Part shown: one piece after another, positions 9,409 through 16,151 of the stretch
Position numbering within the stretch: position 1 is the first letter of the stretch
Layout: each line of letters starts with the position of its first letter
NCBI GenBank assembly: GCA_009695065.1
Contig: SIBR01000053.1
Span: forward strand, 1-22,707
DNA length: 22,707 nucleotides
Source of the DNA: Opitutus sp.
Lineage (GTDB): Bacteria > Verrucomicrobiota > Verrucomicrobiae > Opitutales > Opitutaceae
Direction: 5' to 3'
Notes under the pieces: model-generated
Told to the model about the DNA's origin: nothing
What the model saw: the letters and a program-made list of their open reading frames with translations, nothing else
Database searches by the model: none
Program-made: the position numbers and the translations under genes

Positions 9409-10599
9409 ATGCCGCAACCGTCCGCCCTCGACCGCTTCCTCGATCTGCTCCGCACCGCCGTGGCCGATGGCACGCTCGTAAAACTCACGCTGGGCAAATA
9501 TCGCGGCCCCGACCCCACCCTGCGGAATTTGTTTGTCCGTCCGGTCGCGCTGAAGACGGGCCCGCACCTCGCCTTTCTCTGGCGTCATGCCACGCGTGAT
9601 GTGACCAAGAATCACCTTCCCGGCGCGGCCCTTGTCGCGCTCGAACCGCTCCTCGGCCACGATTTCCTCGACGCCCATCTGTTTACAACCGCGCAAAACG
9701 CGCAGCTGGAGTGCCAGCCCGACGGCACCGCGCGCCTGCGGGTGAAAGCCGCTTCGTCCCCGGCGCCCGGCACACCCGCCGCACCGACCTCGCATGACAG
9801 CGCGAAAGTCCACCCCATCCCGGCCGGCGCTCCGTGGCTCCGTGCCCTCGGAGTCACGAACGACCGGGGCCAGCCGCGCGAAGGCATGGCGGACAAATTC
9901 CGCCAGATCCAAAAGTTTACCGAACTCCTCTCCCACCTCGTGGCCGAGTCCGATTTTCCGGCCGACCGCCCACTGCAAATCGTCGATATGGGCGCCGGCA
10001 AAGGCTACCTGACCTTCGCGCTGGCCGAGTTGCTCGGCGACCGTGCCATCATCCGCGGGGTCGAGGCGCGGCCCGATCTCGTTGCCCTGTGCAACCGCAT
10101 CGCCCGCGAAACCGGCTGCGGTGACCGGCTGGGATTTTCCGCCGGTGCCATCGCCGATACCCCGCTCGCCGCCTGCGATGTCCTGATCGCACTCCACGCG
10201 TGCGACACCGCCACCGATGACGCCCTCGCCCGCGGCATCGCCGCCGGCGCCCGCCTGCTGGTCGTCGCCCCGTGCTGCCAGAAGGAACTGCGCCCGCAAC
10301 TCGCCGCTCCGCCCGTCCTCGCCGATGCATTGCGCCATGGCATTTTCCAAGAACGCCAGGCCGAATTCGTCACCGACGCCCTCCGCGCCCAACTGCTCGA
10401 ATGGGCCGGCTACAAGACGAAGGTTTTCGAATTCATCTCCACCGAACACACCGCCAAAAATCTGATGATCGCCGGCATCAAAACCGGACCGGCCGGCGAC
10501 GCCACCCTCGCGACACGCGTGTGCGATTTCGCCGCCTTCTACGGGATTCGCCAACACCGGCTGGCCACGCACCTGCAATTCCCGTTGGGCGGAACCTGA
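9409..10599 (+). CDS. SAM-dependent methyltransferase (Methyltransf_32 type)
   Basis: A 396-residue class I methyltransferase. Residues 1-115 form an N-terminal domain (LVKLTLGKYRG, then LFVRPVALKTG) of the kind that precedes this catalytic domain in bacteria. SAM motif I is VDMGAGKGYLTF (192-203), followed by HACDTATDDAL (263-273) and APCCQKEL (287-294). The last two are hallmarks of the family that includes eukaryotic METTL25/RRNAD1 and GSTCD-like proteins. The substrate is not established; RNA or protein is plausible given the Rsm22-like methyltransferase 55 bp downstream on the same strand. Residues 115-140 are a Pro/Ala-rich linker. The ATG at 9409 gives MPQPSALDRFLDLL, a natural N-terminal helix. 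There is no Shine-Dalgarno. Confidence 0.85.
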   Translation: MPQPSALDRFLDLLRTAVADGTLVKLTLGKYRGPDPTLRNLFVRPVALKTGPHLAFLWRHATRDVTKNHLPGAALVALEPLLGHDFLDAHLFTTAQNAQLECQPDGTARLRVKAASSPAPGTPAAPTSHDSAKVHPIPAGAPWLRALGVTNDRGQPREGMADKFRQIQKFTELLSHLVAESDFPADRPLQIVDMGAGKGYLTFALAELLGDRAIIRGVEARPDLVALCNRIARETGCGDRLGFSAGAIADTPLAACDVLIALHACDTATDDALARGIAAGARLLVVAPCCQKELRPQLAAPPVLADALRHGIFQERQAEFVTDALRAQLLEWAGYKTKVFEFISTEHTAKNLMIAGIKTGPAGDATLATRVCDFAAFYGIRQHRLATHLQFPLGGT

Positions 10600-10604
10600 A
10601 CGAT

Positions 10605-10625
10605 GGGCCAACATTTATTTGGCCC
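10605..10625 (+). other. Short hairpin between the two methyltransferase genes
   Basis: A perfect 7-bp inverted repeat GGGCCAA/TTGGCCC (10605-10611 with 10619-10625) with a 7-nt AT loop lies 5 bp after the upstream stop codon and 29 bp before the next start. It has no T tract. It could attenuate, protect a 3' end or be chance. Confidence 0.3.
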
Positions 10626-10654
10626 GGATCGGCCACCGGCTTTCCTGTGAATCC

Positions 10655-11656
10655 ATGACTTGGGACGACCTCGATTGGAGCGCACTCGACCGGCTGCGCG
10701 GCGGATTTTTGAGCGGATCAGCGGCGGCAGGGCCCTACTGGAAGGCGCCCGGCGATCTCGCGAGCTACGATTTTACCTACGGTGAACGCATCGGATGGAA
10801 GTGGGACCATGTGTTGCGCGAATTGCGACTGCGCGGCTGGCGGCCGCGATCGCGCGCCGTTTTCGACTGGGGTTGCGGCAGTGGGATCGCGGCGCGACGG
10901 GCGATCTCGTTTTTTGGCGCCGGCCATTTCGACGCGCTCACGGTCTGGGATCACTCGCCGCTTGCGACCGACTTCGCCGCCAACGCCGCCCAGAGGGAGT
11001 TTCCCACGCTGCACGTGGCCCAGGCCACGCCGGGTCTGCTCGCCGCAAACGAATCGATCGGCCTCTTGCTCGTCAGCCATGTGCTGAACGAACTCTCGCC
11101 GGAAGCATTGGCTGGACTCCGCGCCCTCGTCAGCCGGGCGGAAGCGGTGCTTTGGGTGGAGGCCGGCACGCACGACGTCAGCCGCGCACTCGGCAAATTA
11201 CGCGATGAATTGAAATCGGATTTTCACGTCGTGGCTCCCTGCACCCAGCAACTCGGCTGCCCGATCCTCACCGCCGGCAACGAACGCCACTGGTGTCACT
11301 TTTTTGCGCCGCCGCCTTCCGAAATCTTCGCCGACTCCCAATGGGTCAAATTCGGCCAGCGGGCCGGGATCGACCTACGCAGCCTGCCCTACGCGTTCAT
11401 CGCCCTCGATCGCGCCCGGCCCGATCCGCGCGCGGAAAACCTCTCCCGCGTGATCGGCCGGCCGGAACATTTCAAACCCTACGCCCGCGTGCTCAATTGC
11501 GACGCCAGCGGGCTGACCGAGCTCGAACTGCCCAGGCGCGCGGATCCGGGCCTTTTCAAACAGCTGGAGCGCACCAAGGCCCCGCTCGTCTATCGCTGGC
11601 GGAGGGAAGGCGAAAAAATTCTCGGCGGAGAAACTATTTCAGCCCCCGAAGCTTGA
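10655..11656 (+). CDS. Rsm22-family methyltransferase with Cys cluster
   Basis: A 333-residue protein of the Rsm22 family (mitochondrial small-subunit assembly factor METTL17/Rsm22 and bacterial relatives). A SAM-binding motif DWGCGSGIA is at 71-79 and the family motif SHVLNEL at 141-147. The metal or Fe-S ligand pattern is kept: Cys196 and Cys202 (APCTQQLGCP), Cys214 (RHWCHFF) and Cys282 (RVLNCDASG). Human METTL17 is known to hold a 4Fe-4S cluster on equivalent cysteines; the bacterial function is presumed to be 16S rRNA or small-subunit related. The ATG at 10655 is preferred to a TTG at 10619, which overlaps the upstream hairpin. The gene's last 23 bp overlap the converging DUF1080 remnant. 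Together with the preceding methyltransferase it probably forms a two-gene operon. Confidence 0.85.
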   Translation: MTWDDLDWSALDRLRGGFLSGSAAAGPYWKAPGDLASYDFTYGERIGWKWDHVLRELRLRGWRPRSRAVFDWGCGSGIAARRAISFFGAGHFDALTVWDHSPLATDFAANAAQREFPTLHVAQATPGLLAANESIGLLLVSHVLNELSPEALAGLRALVSRAEAVLWVEAGTHDVSRALGKLRDELKSDFHVVAPCTQQLGCPILTAGNERHWCHFFAPPPSEIFADSQWVKFGQRAGIDLRSLPYAFIALDRARPDPRAENLSRVIGRPEHFKPYARVLNCDASGLTELELPRRADPGLFKQLERTKAPLVYRWRREGEKILGGETISAPEA

Positions 11657-12031
11657 GATTGCGGTAGCTGACGGGGTCGCCGTGGTCCTGCAACACGGTG
11701 TGGTCGCGGGCTTCCTCGAGCCGGCACGGTAGAACCCTCCACGGCCGCCCGTTTCGGAGATTTTCCATTCCAAGCTCGGCTCGTTGTCGCCGAATGCTGC
11801 AGCCGCGACCAAATCGCCCGCTTTCCCCGCAACACGAGCGCCCCTCGTCCACCCGCCGCCGTCACCGGGTTGGCCAGACTGGAGCCTGCGCCAGCGGCAG
11901 GGGGTTTTACCGTCGAAAAGAGGCTCCGGGCCGAACGCTTTCTCCTTTGCCGTGAGCGCGTTGGACCCGGCGGCCCACCCCGCGGCACCCAGCAGGAGAA
12001 TGATAATCGACCACCAGCATCGGAGTTTCAC
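11634..12031 (-). pseudogene. DUF1080 (3-keto-disaccharide hydrolase-like) remnant
   Basis: This strand carries pieces of a secreted DUF1080 protein in three frames. From a GTG at 12031 one frame reads a signal peptide (KLRCWWSIIILLLGAAGWAAG) and EPLFDGKT, then SLEWKISE and GGFYRAGS, ending in conserved register near 11717. A second frame holds GALVLRGK around residue 65. A third frame reads ARDHTVLQDHGDPVSYRNLK to a TAG at 11634-11636, which is the usual C-terminus of the family (LQDHGDPV-RN). Most of the middle of the jelly-roll domain, roughly 75-90 residues judging from normal family length, is missing between GGFYRA and the C-terminal piece. At least three frame disruptions plus an internal deletion make this a dead gene. 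Family members act on oxidised disaccharides or on polysaccharides. Confidence 0.75.
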
Positions 12032-12075
12032 GCCGCCACCCCGCGCGCTGCCTTTCCGGCGTGGAAGCGCCACGC

Positions 12076-12105
12076 TTGACTCGAATGCGCCCCGTCTGAG
12101 ATCTT
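12076..12105 (+). promoter_or_regulatory. Weak candidate promoter for the small basic protein
   Basis: TTGACT at 12076-12081 is five of six to the -35 consensus. The best -10 candidate, GATCTT at 12100-12105 after an 18-bp spacer, matches only three of six. It lies 22 bp before the ATG of the small gene. Support is positional and weak. Confidence 0.25.
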
Positions 12106-12127
12106 TGCTGCTCTCACTGAAATCACC

Positions 12128-12226
12128 ATGGGCCAACAACTGAACAAGCACATCAAACGCAAACGCCGCGCCGCCTATTTGAAGCGGAGGAAAGAGCGCA
12201 CCAAGCTCGCCGCCAAGAAGAAGTAA
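12128..12226 (+). CDS. Very basic 32-residue small protein
   Basis: ATG at 12128 to TAA at 12224-12226 encodes 32 residues starting MGQQLNKHIKRKRRAAYLKR and ending in Lys-Lys-Lys. Fifteen of the 32 residues are Lys or Arg, there is a single Glu, and the central part should be an amphipathic or fully basic helix. It falls below most gene-calling length limits. I believe proteins with this MGQQ-N-K-KRKRR pattern recur in Verrucomicrobiota, but that is from memory. Its composition resembles tiny ribosomal proteins such as bTHX, so binding to rRNA or another nucleic acid is a reasonable inference. It stands alone between a pseudogene and rimO and is followed by its own terminator 31 bp downstream. 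There is no Shine-Dalgarno before the ATG. Confidence 0.7.
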   Translation: MGQQLNKHIKRKRRAAYLKRRKERTKLAAKKK

Positions 12227-12256
12227 GTCCGCGCCACGCGCGTTGGTTTTCCGGAG

Positions 12257-12280
12257 CGGCGGTCGCTGACCGCCGTTTTT
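12257..12280 (+). terminator. Intrinsic terminator of the small basic protein gene
   Basis: A perfect 8-bp stem CGGCGGTC/GACCGCCG (12257-12264 with 12268-12275), a 3-nt loop, then TTTTT and a second T run at 12283-12287. It ends the transcript of the 32-residue gene and isolates it from rimO, which starts 44 bp later. Confidence 0.8.
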
Positions 12281-12323
12281 GCTTTTTATCGGATCGCCGC
12301 CACGCTGCGGGCTCGTTTGCCGC

Positions 12324-13736
12324 ATGATCAAAGTCAGTCTCATATCCCTCGGTTGCGCCAAGAATCTGGTCGATTCCGAAATCATGGTGGGCCACCTCCA
12401 CCAGGCGGGCATGGCGGTCATCCCCGAGGCGGAGAACGCGGACGTCGTGATCGTCAACACGTGCTCGTTCATCGATTCGTCCAAGGAGGAGTCCATCGGT
12501 CACATCCTGGAGGTGCACCAGCACCGGGGTATGACGAAACGCCGCAAGGGCCAGAAGCTGATCGTGGCCGGCTGCATGTCGCAGCGGTTCTCGAAGGATC
12601 TTTCAGCGTCCCTGCACGATGAGGTGGACGCCTTCATCGGGCTCGACCAGGTCACGCAGGTCGCACCGATCATCGAGCAAATCTATGCCCGGGAGCGCGG
12701 CGATGCCGCGCCTGCGTCGTTTATCGAGGGGCGCTCGACGTACATTCCCGACTACGACACGCCCCGGTTCCGGCTCACTCCGAAACATTTCGCCTACATC
12801 AAAATCGCGGAGGGCTGCAATCATCCCTGCACGTTTTGCATCATTCCGCAGATTCGCGGCCGGCACCGCAGTCGCACCGTCGAGAGTGTCGTCGCGGAGG
12901 CGCGCCAGCTCGTGAAGGAGGGCGTAAGAGAGATCAATCTGATCTCTCAGGACACGACCTTCTTCGGCATGGATACGTGGGAACAGCGGCCGAATCCCCG
13001 CACGCCCGTGGATTCCTCCCGGGGCACCGCACTCACGACCCTGCTCCGGCAGCTCAACGCCATTGAGGGAGATTTCTGGATCCGGCTCCTCTACACCCAT
13101 CCGGCGCACTGGAGCGACGAACTCATCCGGACGATCGCGGAATGCCCCAAGGTCGCCCGATACATCGACATTCCGTTGCAGCACATCAGCGACCACATGC
13201 TGGGATTGATGCAACGCGAGACTTCGTCGGCTTACATTCGAGATTTGATCGGCCGCATCCGCCGCGGCATTCCCGGCATCGCCATCCGCACCACGTTCAT
13301 CGTGGGCTTCCCCGGCGAAACCGAGGCCGACGTCGACGAGCTGTGCGAATTCATCCGCACGACGAAATTCGAGCGCCTGGGCGTTTTCCGCTACTCTCAG
13401 GAAGACGGCACGCGCGCCGCGAAGATGGAGGGCCAGCTGCCGAAGAAGACGAAGGAAGCGCGCTGGCATCGGGTCATGGCGTTGCAAAAGGAAATCGCGG
13501 CCGAGGTGAGCCGGAGCCACGTTGGCCGCACCCTGAAAGTGCTCGTGGAGGAACCCGGCGTGGCCCGCGGAGAGGCCGATGCGCCGGACATTGACGGCCG
13601 GGTCTACGTCCCGCTCACGGTCCCGATCGGCGAATTCGCCCAGATGCGGATCACCGGTTACGAGGACTACGATCTCCTCGCGTTGCCCGTCGGCGAACAG
13701 CCCACGACGCGGAAAACCGCCAAGCAGGCGCAGTGA
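12324..13736 (+). CDS. rimO: Ribosomal protein S12 methylthiotransferase RimO
   Basis: A 470-residue radical-SAM methylthiotransferase that adds a methylthio group to the beta-carbon of a conserved Asp of ribosomal protein S12. The N-terminal MTTase domain begins VSLISLGCAKNLVDSE and carries cluster cysteines Cys11, Cys47 (NTCSFI) and Cys84 (AGCMSQ). The radical-SAM motif CNHPCTFC gives Cys165, Cys169 and Cys172. The segment REINLISQDTTFFG and the C-terminal TRAM domain (about 400-460) are diagnostic for RimO rather than MiaB. The ATG at 12324 starts directly at the first strand; an upstream in-frame start at 12279 lies in the preceding terminator's T tract and was rejected. The terminator means rimO needs its own promoter, probably within the 44 bp before the ATG or overlapping the terminator. 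No clear promoter hexamers were seen. Confidence 0.96.
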   Translation: MIKVSLISLGCAKNLVDSEIMVGHLHQAGMAVIPEAENADVVIVNTCSFIDSSKEESIGHILEVHQHRGMTKRRKGQKLIVAGCMSQRFSKDLSASLHDEVDAFIGLDQVTQVAPIIEQIYARERGDAAPASFIEGRSTYIPDYDTPRFRLTPKHFAYIKIAEGCNHPCTFCIIPQIRGRHRSRTVESVVAEARQLVKEGVREINLISQDTTFFGMDTWEQRPNPRTPVDSSRGTALTTLLRQLNAIEGDFWIRLLYTHPAHWSDELIRTIAECPKVARYIDIPLQHISDHMLGLMQRETSSAYIRDLIGRIRRGIPGIAIRTTFIVGFPGETEADVDELCEFIRTTKFERLGVFRYSQEDGTRAAKMEGQLPKKTKEARWHRVMALQKEIAAEVSRSHVGRTLKVLVEEPGVARGEADAPDIDGRVYVPLTVPIGEFAQMRITGYEDYDLLALPVGEQPTTRKTAKQAQ

Positions 13737-13847
13737 CGGGGACGGTCGGACTCGTATCAACACCTACGCCCCAGCTACGTAAAAAATAAGTAAGTCCCTG
13801 ATTTGTCGGCCCGGCCGGTCGCTCGCAGCTTCACCCCGCGATCTGCG

Positions 13848-15194
13848 ATGCCGCCCACCGAGCTACCCAATTTCTTTCTACGCTTCCGTTTGGACGCACT
13901 TTGTTTCGCGGCGGTCATCCTGGGCGCGTGCACGCTCTGCCAGATCATCCTGCGGCGGCGGCAGGCGGAGAAAGGGTTCTGGCGCCTGACCTGCCCGATC
14001 ATGGCGCTGCTGGCGATTGCCGGAATTTTCTTCGCGGAGTGGGTCGGCACGATCATCGGGCCCGTTTTTTCCGTTCCCTCCGCGGCCCTCGGCGCCCGAA
14101 TGATCGCCCTGGGCGTGATGACTTTCCTCGCCGCCGTGCTGCTCTGGAGCGCCGTGATGAGCCACGAGATTCGCACACCCCTCAATGCCGTCATGGGCTT
14201 CGCGAATCTCCTGTCCGATACGAAACCCGACGAGGCACAGCGCGAGTATCTGGCAACGATCAACCGCGAAGGCCGCCGGCTCACCGCGTTGATTAGCGAT
14301 ATCCTCGACCTGACCAAGATCGAGGAAGGCCGGCTCGCCCTCGAACGGCTCCCGTTCGCTCCGGTGGAAACCGCGAACGAAGTGCTGCGCCTGCTAAGTC
14401 CGCAGGCGATGGAAAAGAAACTGGACCTGCGCTTCGAGGCCCAAATCGCCGGGCCGTTGCTCATCGCGGGTGACCCGCTGCGCTTCCGTCAGGTTCTGCT
14501 GAACCTGATCGACAATGCCATCAAGTTCACCGCGCAGGGATCCGTCACCCTGTTTCTCCACTGGACTCCGCCAGCGCGGGCTGAATCGCAGGGCCAGCTC
14601 GCTGTGCGGGTGCAGGACACCGGAATTGGAATTCCAGCGGAGAAGCTGAAAAATCTGTTTCAGAAATTCATGCAGGCCGACACCTCGACGACACGGCGCT
14701 ACGGGGGCACCGGCCTCGGGCTGGCGATCTGTCAACGGCTCGTGGCGCTCATGAGCGGGGAAATCGCCGTTCGCAGCGAACCGGGAGAAGGCACGGAATT
14801 CTCCTTCACCATTCCCGCCGCGTCCGTCGCGCCGCCCGAGGACATGCTGGTCGCGCCCGCCGAGCCGTCCAGCCCCTCCGCACACCGACCCTGCATCCTG
14901 ATCGTCGACGACGTGGACACCAATCGGTTCCTACGTGAGGTTTTCCTGACTCGCAACGGCTTCGAACCCGAATTCGCGGCTGGAGGCGCCGAGGCGATCC
15001 GGCTCGCGGGAGCCCAGAAATACGACGCGATCCTGATGGATCTGCAGATGCCGATGTTGACGGTTTCACGGCCACGCAAAGAATCCGCGTCGCCGAACCA
15101 CCCGGACACCGCACTCCCATTCTCGCCCTCACCGCCTGCATCACCAAGGGAACCCGGGGAAAATGCCTCGCGATGGGCATGGACGAGTATCTGA
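13848..15194 (+). CDS. Membrane hybrid histidine kinase, receiver frameshifted
   Basis: As read, 448 residues. Three hydrophobic helices (about 16-36, 50-72 and 84-103) lead directly into the H-box VMSHEIRTPLNAV (His106). The HATPase domain follows, with N-box IDNAIKFT (Asn223), G1 DTGIGI (257-262) and G2 GGTGLGLAI (286-294). A receiver starts at about 348 (CILIVDDVDTNR, Asp354 and Asp355; phospho-acceptor Asp398 in ILMDLQMP). After MPML the frame runs into low-complexity Ser/Pro sequence, while the rest of the receiver continues in another frame. The kinase core is intact, but phosphorelay through the receiver should be lost. The linker helix normally found before the H-box is replaced by the third membrane segment. 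The start is ATG at 13848; an upstream TTG at 13803 is less likely. Confidence 0.82.
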   Translation: MPPTELPNFFLRFRLDALCFAAVILGACTLCQIILRRRQAEKGFWRLTCPIMALLAIAGIFFAEWVGTIIGPVFSVPSAALGARMIALGVMTFLAAVLLWSAVMSHEIRTPLNAVMGFANLLSDTKPDEAQREYLATINREGRRLTALISDILDLTKIEEGRLALERLPFAPVETANEVLRLLSPQAMEKKLDLRFEAQIAGPLLIAGDPLRFRQVLLNLIDNAIKFTAQGSVTLFLHWTPPARAESQGQLAVRVQDTGIGIPAEKLKNLFQKFMQADTSTTRRYGGTGLGLAICQRLVALMSGEIAVRSEPGEGTEFSFTIPAASVAPPEDMLVAPAEPSSPSAHRPCILIVDDVDTNRFLREVFLTRNGFEPEFAAGGAEAIRLAGAQKYDAILMDLQMPMLTVSRPRKESASPNHPDTALPFSPSPPASPREPGENASRWAWTSI

Positions 15195-15298
15195 CAAAGC
15201 CGCTCGACCTGAGAAAATTCAAAGCTCTCCTCGAGCGTTTCATCGCCTCGGCCTCCCAACCTCCGACGCAGCCTCCCGCCGATCGCACGGCCGAGTAG
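15059..15298 (+). pseudogene. Out-of-frame C-terminal half of the kinase receiver
   Basis: Reading from 15059 in a different frame gives DGFTATQRIRV, ILALTACI, MGMDEYLTKPLD and KFKALLERFI, ending at TAG 15296-15298. These are the normal receiver features after the phospho-acceptor loop: the DG turn, the Thr of LALTA, and the conserved Lys of TKPLD. Inserting one base near 15059 (for example restoring G in TTG-GAC) joins this to the kinase and yields a complete receiver. A one-base deletion or a sequencing error is the simplest explanation. Confidence 0.8.
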
Positions 15299-15306
15299 GA
15301 CACCGT

Positions 15307-15322
15307 GAGCCGAAGTCGGCTC
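15307..15322. terminator. Possible hairpin between convergent genes
   Basis: GAGCCGA/TCGGCTC arms (15307-15313 with 15316-15322) form a compact hairpin in the 40 bp between the converging kinase and protease-like genes. No T tract follows on either strand, so terminator function is doubtful. Confidence 0.25.
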
Positions 15323-15338
15323 CGCGAACGGCGGCGAA

Positions 15339-16151
15339 TTACTTCCTTTCGCCCCCCGCCTGGGTCCGGTCGGTCGACTGGGTGGAGGCTTGCTTCGCGA
15401 TCTCGGCGATATCGCCCGCCGGCAGCACGACAAATCCGGAACGACGTCCGTTGGCAAAATTCTGCACCGAAATGCCCAGCACGTTGCCCTGAGGATCGAA
15501 CATCGGCGTACCCAGCGCCTGATCGGTCATGAGATAGAACCGCCGGGGCTTTTCGACGACCCCCATGATCTCGCTCGCCCGCACAATCGGCACCCGCTGT
15601 AAAACCTTCGGCGCCCGCGCCACGTAGAAATAACTGCCGAGCACCGCCCCGTCCGCTCCTTTTTCCAGATCGACGTGGGGAAATTCACGCTTGATCGCTC
15701 CGGCTTCCCAGTCGGGAGCCATGAAAGCCAGATCGAGATCCGCGTCCTTGAGGACGAAACGCGCCGGAACTTCCGTGCCATCCGACAGGCGCAGCTTCAC
15801 CTCCTTGAAATCGGCACCGACGAGTTCTATGCGTGCTCCTCCGGGCTGCGACATCCGCATCGCCTCAAAGGCTGATTGGGGATCGACCTCGGCCAGCGAC
15901 GTCACCGTCAGCCCACCGGCGGATATCACCGTCCCGTTGACATCGATCCGTTGCTCGCGTGGCGACCCTTCCCGATCGCCCATTTTCATTTTCAATGTCA
16001 CGACCAGCTCCACGCCGACGATCGCATCCGCATACCGTTTGACCAAAGCACGGCCCGCCGCCGCCTCGGTTTCCGGTCGCGCGCGCAAGAGCGCGCTCGG
16101 CCACGTCAGCGTAAAGGCAGTCGCGAAAAATAACGTGCAGGCGCGGTTCAT
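15339..16151 (-). CDS. Trypsin-like pseudoprotease (inactive HtrA-type partner)
   Basis: A 270-residue exported protein with an N-terminal signal sequence (about 1-22). Its core resembles the protease domain encoded just upstream: VNGTVISAGGLTVTSLAEVD matches the GSGVIIS-VVTNCHV region, DLDLAFMAPD matches the catalytic Asp strand (Asp140), and LGTPMFDPQGNVLGISVQ matches the GNSGGPLV region. By this alignment the catalytic His is replaced by Ala87 and the catalytic Ser by Leu213, so it should not cleave peptides. There is no PDZ domain. Its ATG overlaps the stop codon of the HtrA gene (ATGA at 16148-16151), implying translational coupling and a shared complex or pathway. It may be a regulatory or scaffolding subunit; this role is inferred. 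Confidence 0.8.
   Translation of the reverse strand: MNRACTLFFATAFTLTWPSALLRARPETEAAAGRALVKRYADAIVGVELVVTLKMKMGDREGSPREQRIDVNGTVISAGGLTVTSLAEVDPQSAFEAMRMSQPGGARIELVGADFKEVKLRLSDGTEVPARFVLKDADLDLAFMAPDWEAGAIKREFPHVDLEKGADGAVLGSYFYVARAPKVLQRVPIVRASEIMGVVEKPRRFYLMTDQALGTPMFDPQGNVLGISVQNFANGRRSGFVVLPAGDIAEIAKQASTQSTDRTQAGGERK

Noticed and set aside
9235..10614. 459-codon open frame antisense to the Methyltransf_32 gene
   Set aside because: The + strand gene carries full catalytic motifs; the antisense translation is Gly/Glu-rich low complexity typical of codon mirroring.
12928..12948. Perfect 8-bp inverted repeat GAGAGATC/GATCTCTC inside rimO
   Set aside because: It falls on codons for the conserved REINLISQ segment, so the sequence is constrained by protein. 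No evidence of a regulatory role.
12603..13763. 386-codon open frame antisense to rimO
   Set aside because: RimO has its complete cysteine sets on +; the antisense frame is a composition artefact.
13776..13802. AT-rich patch TACGTAAAAAATAAGTAAG before the hybrid kinase
   Set aside because: It could be a promoter or a short tandem TAAG repeat, but no matching -35/-10 pair was found and the repeat is only two copies.
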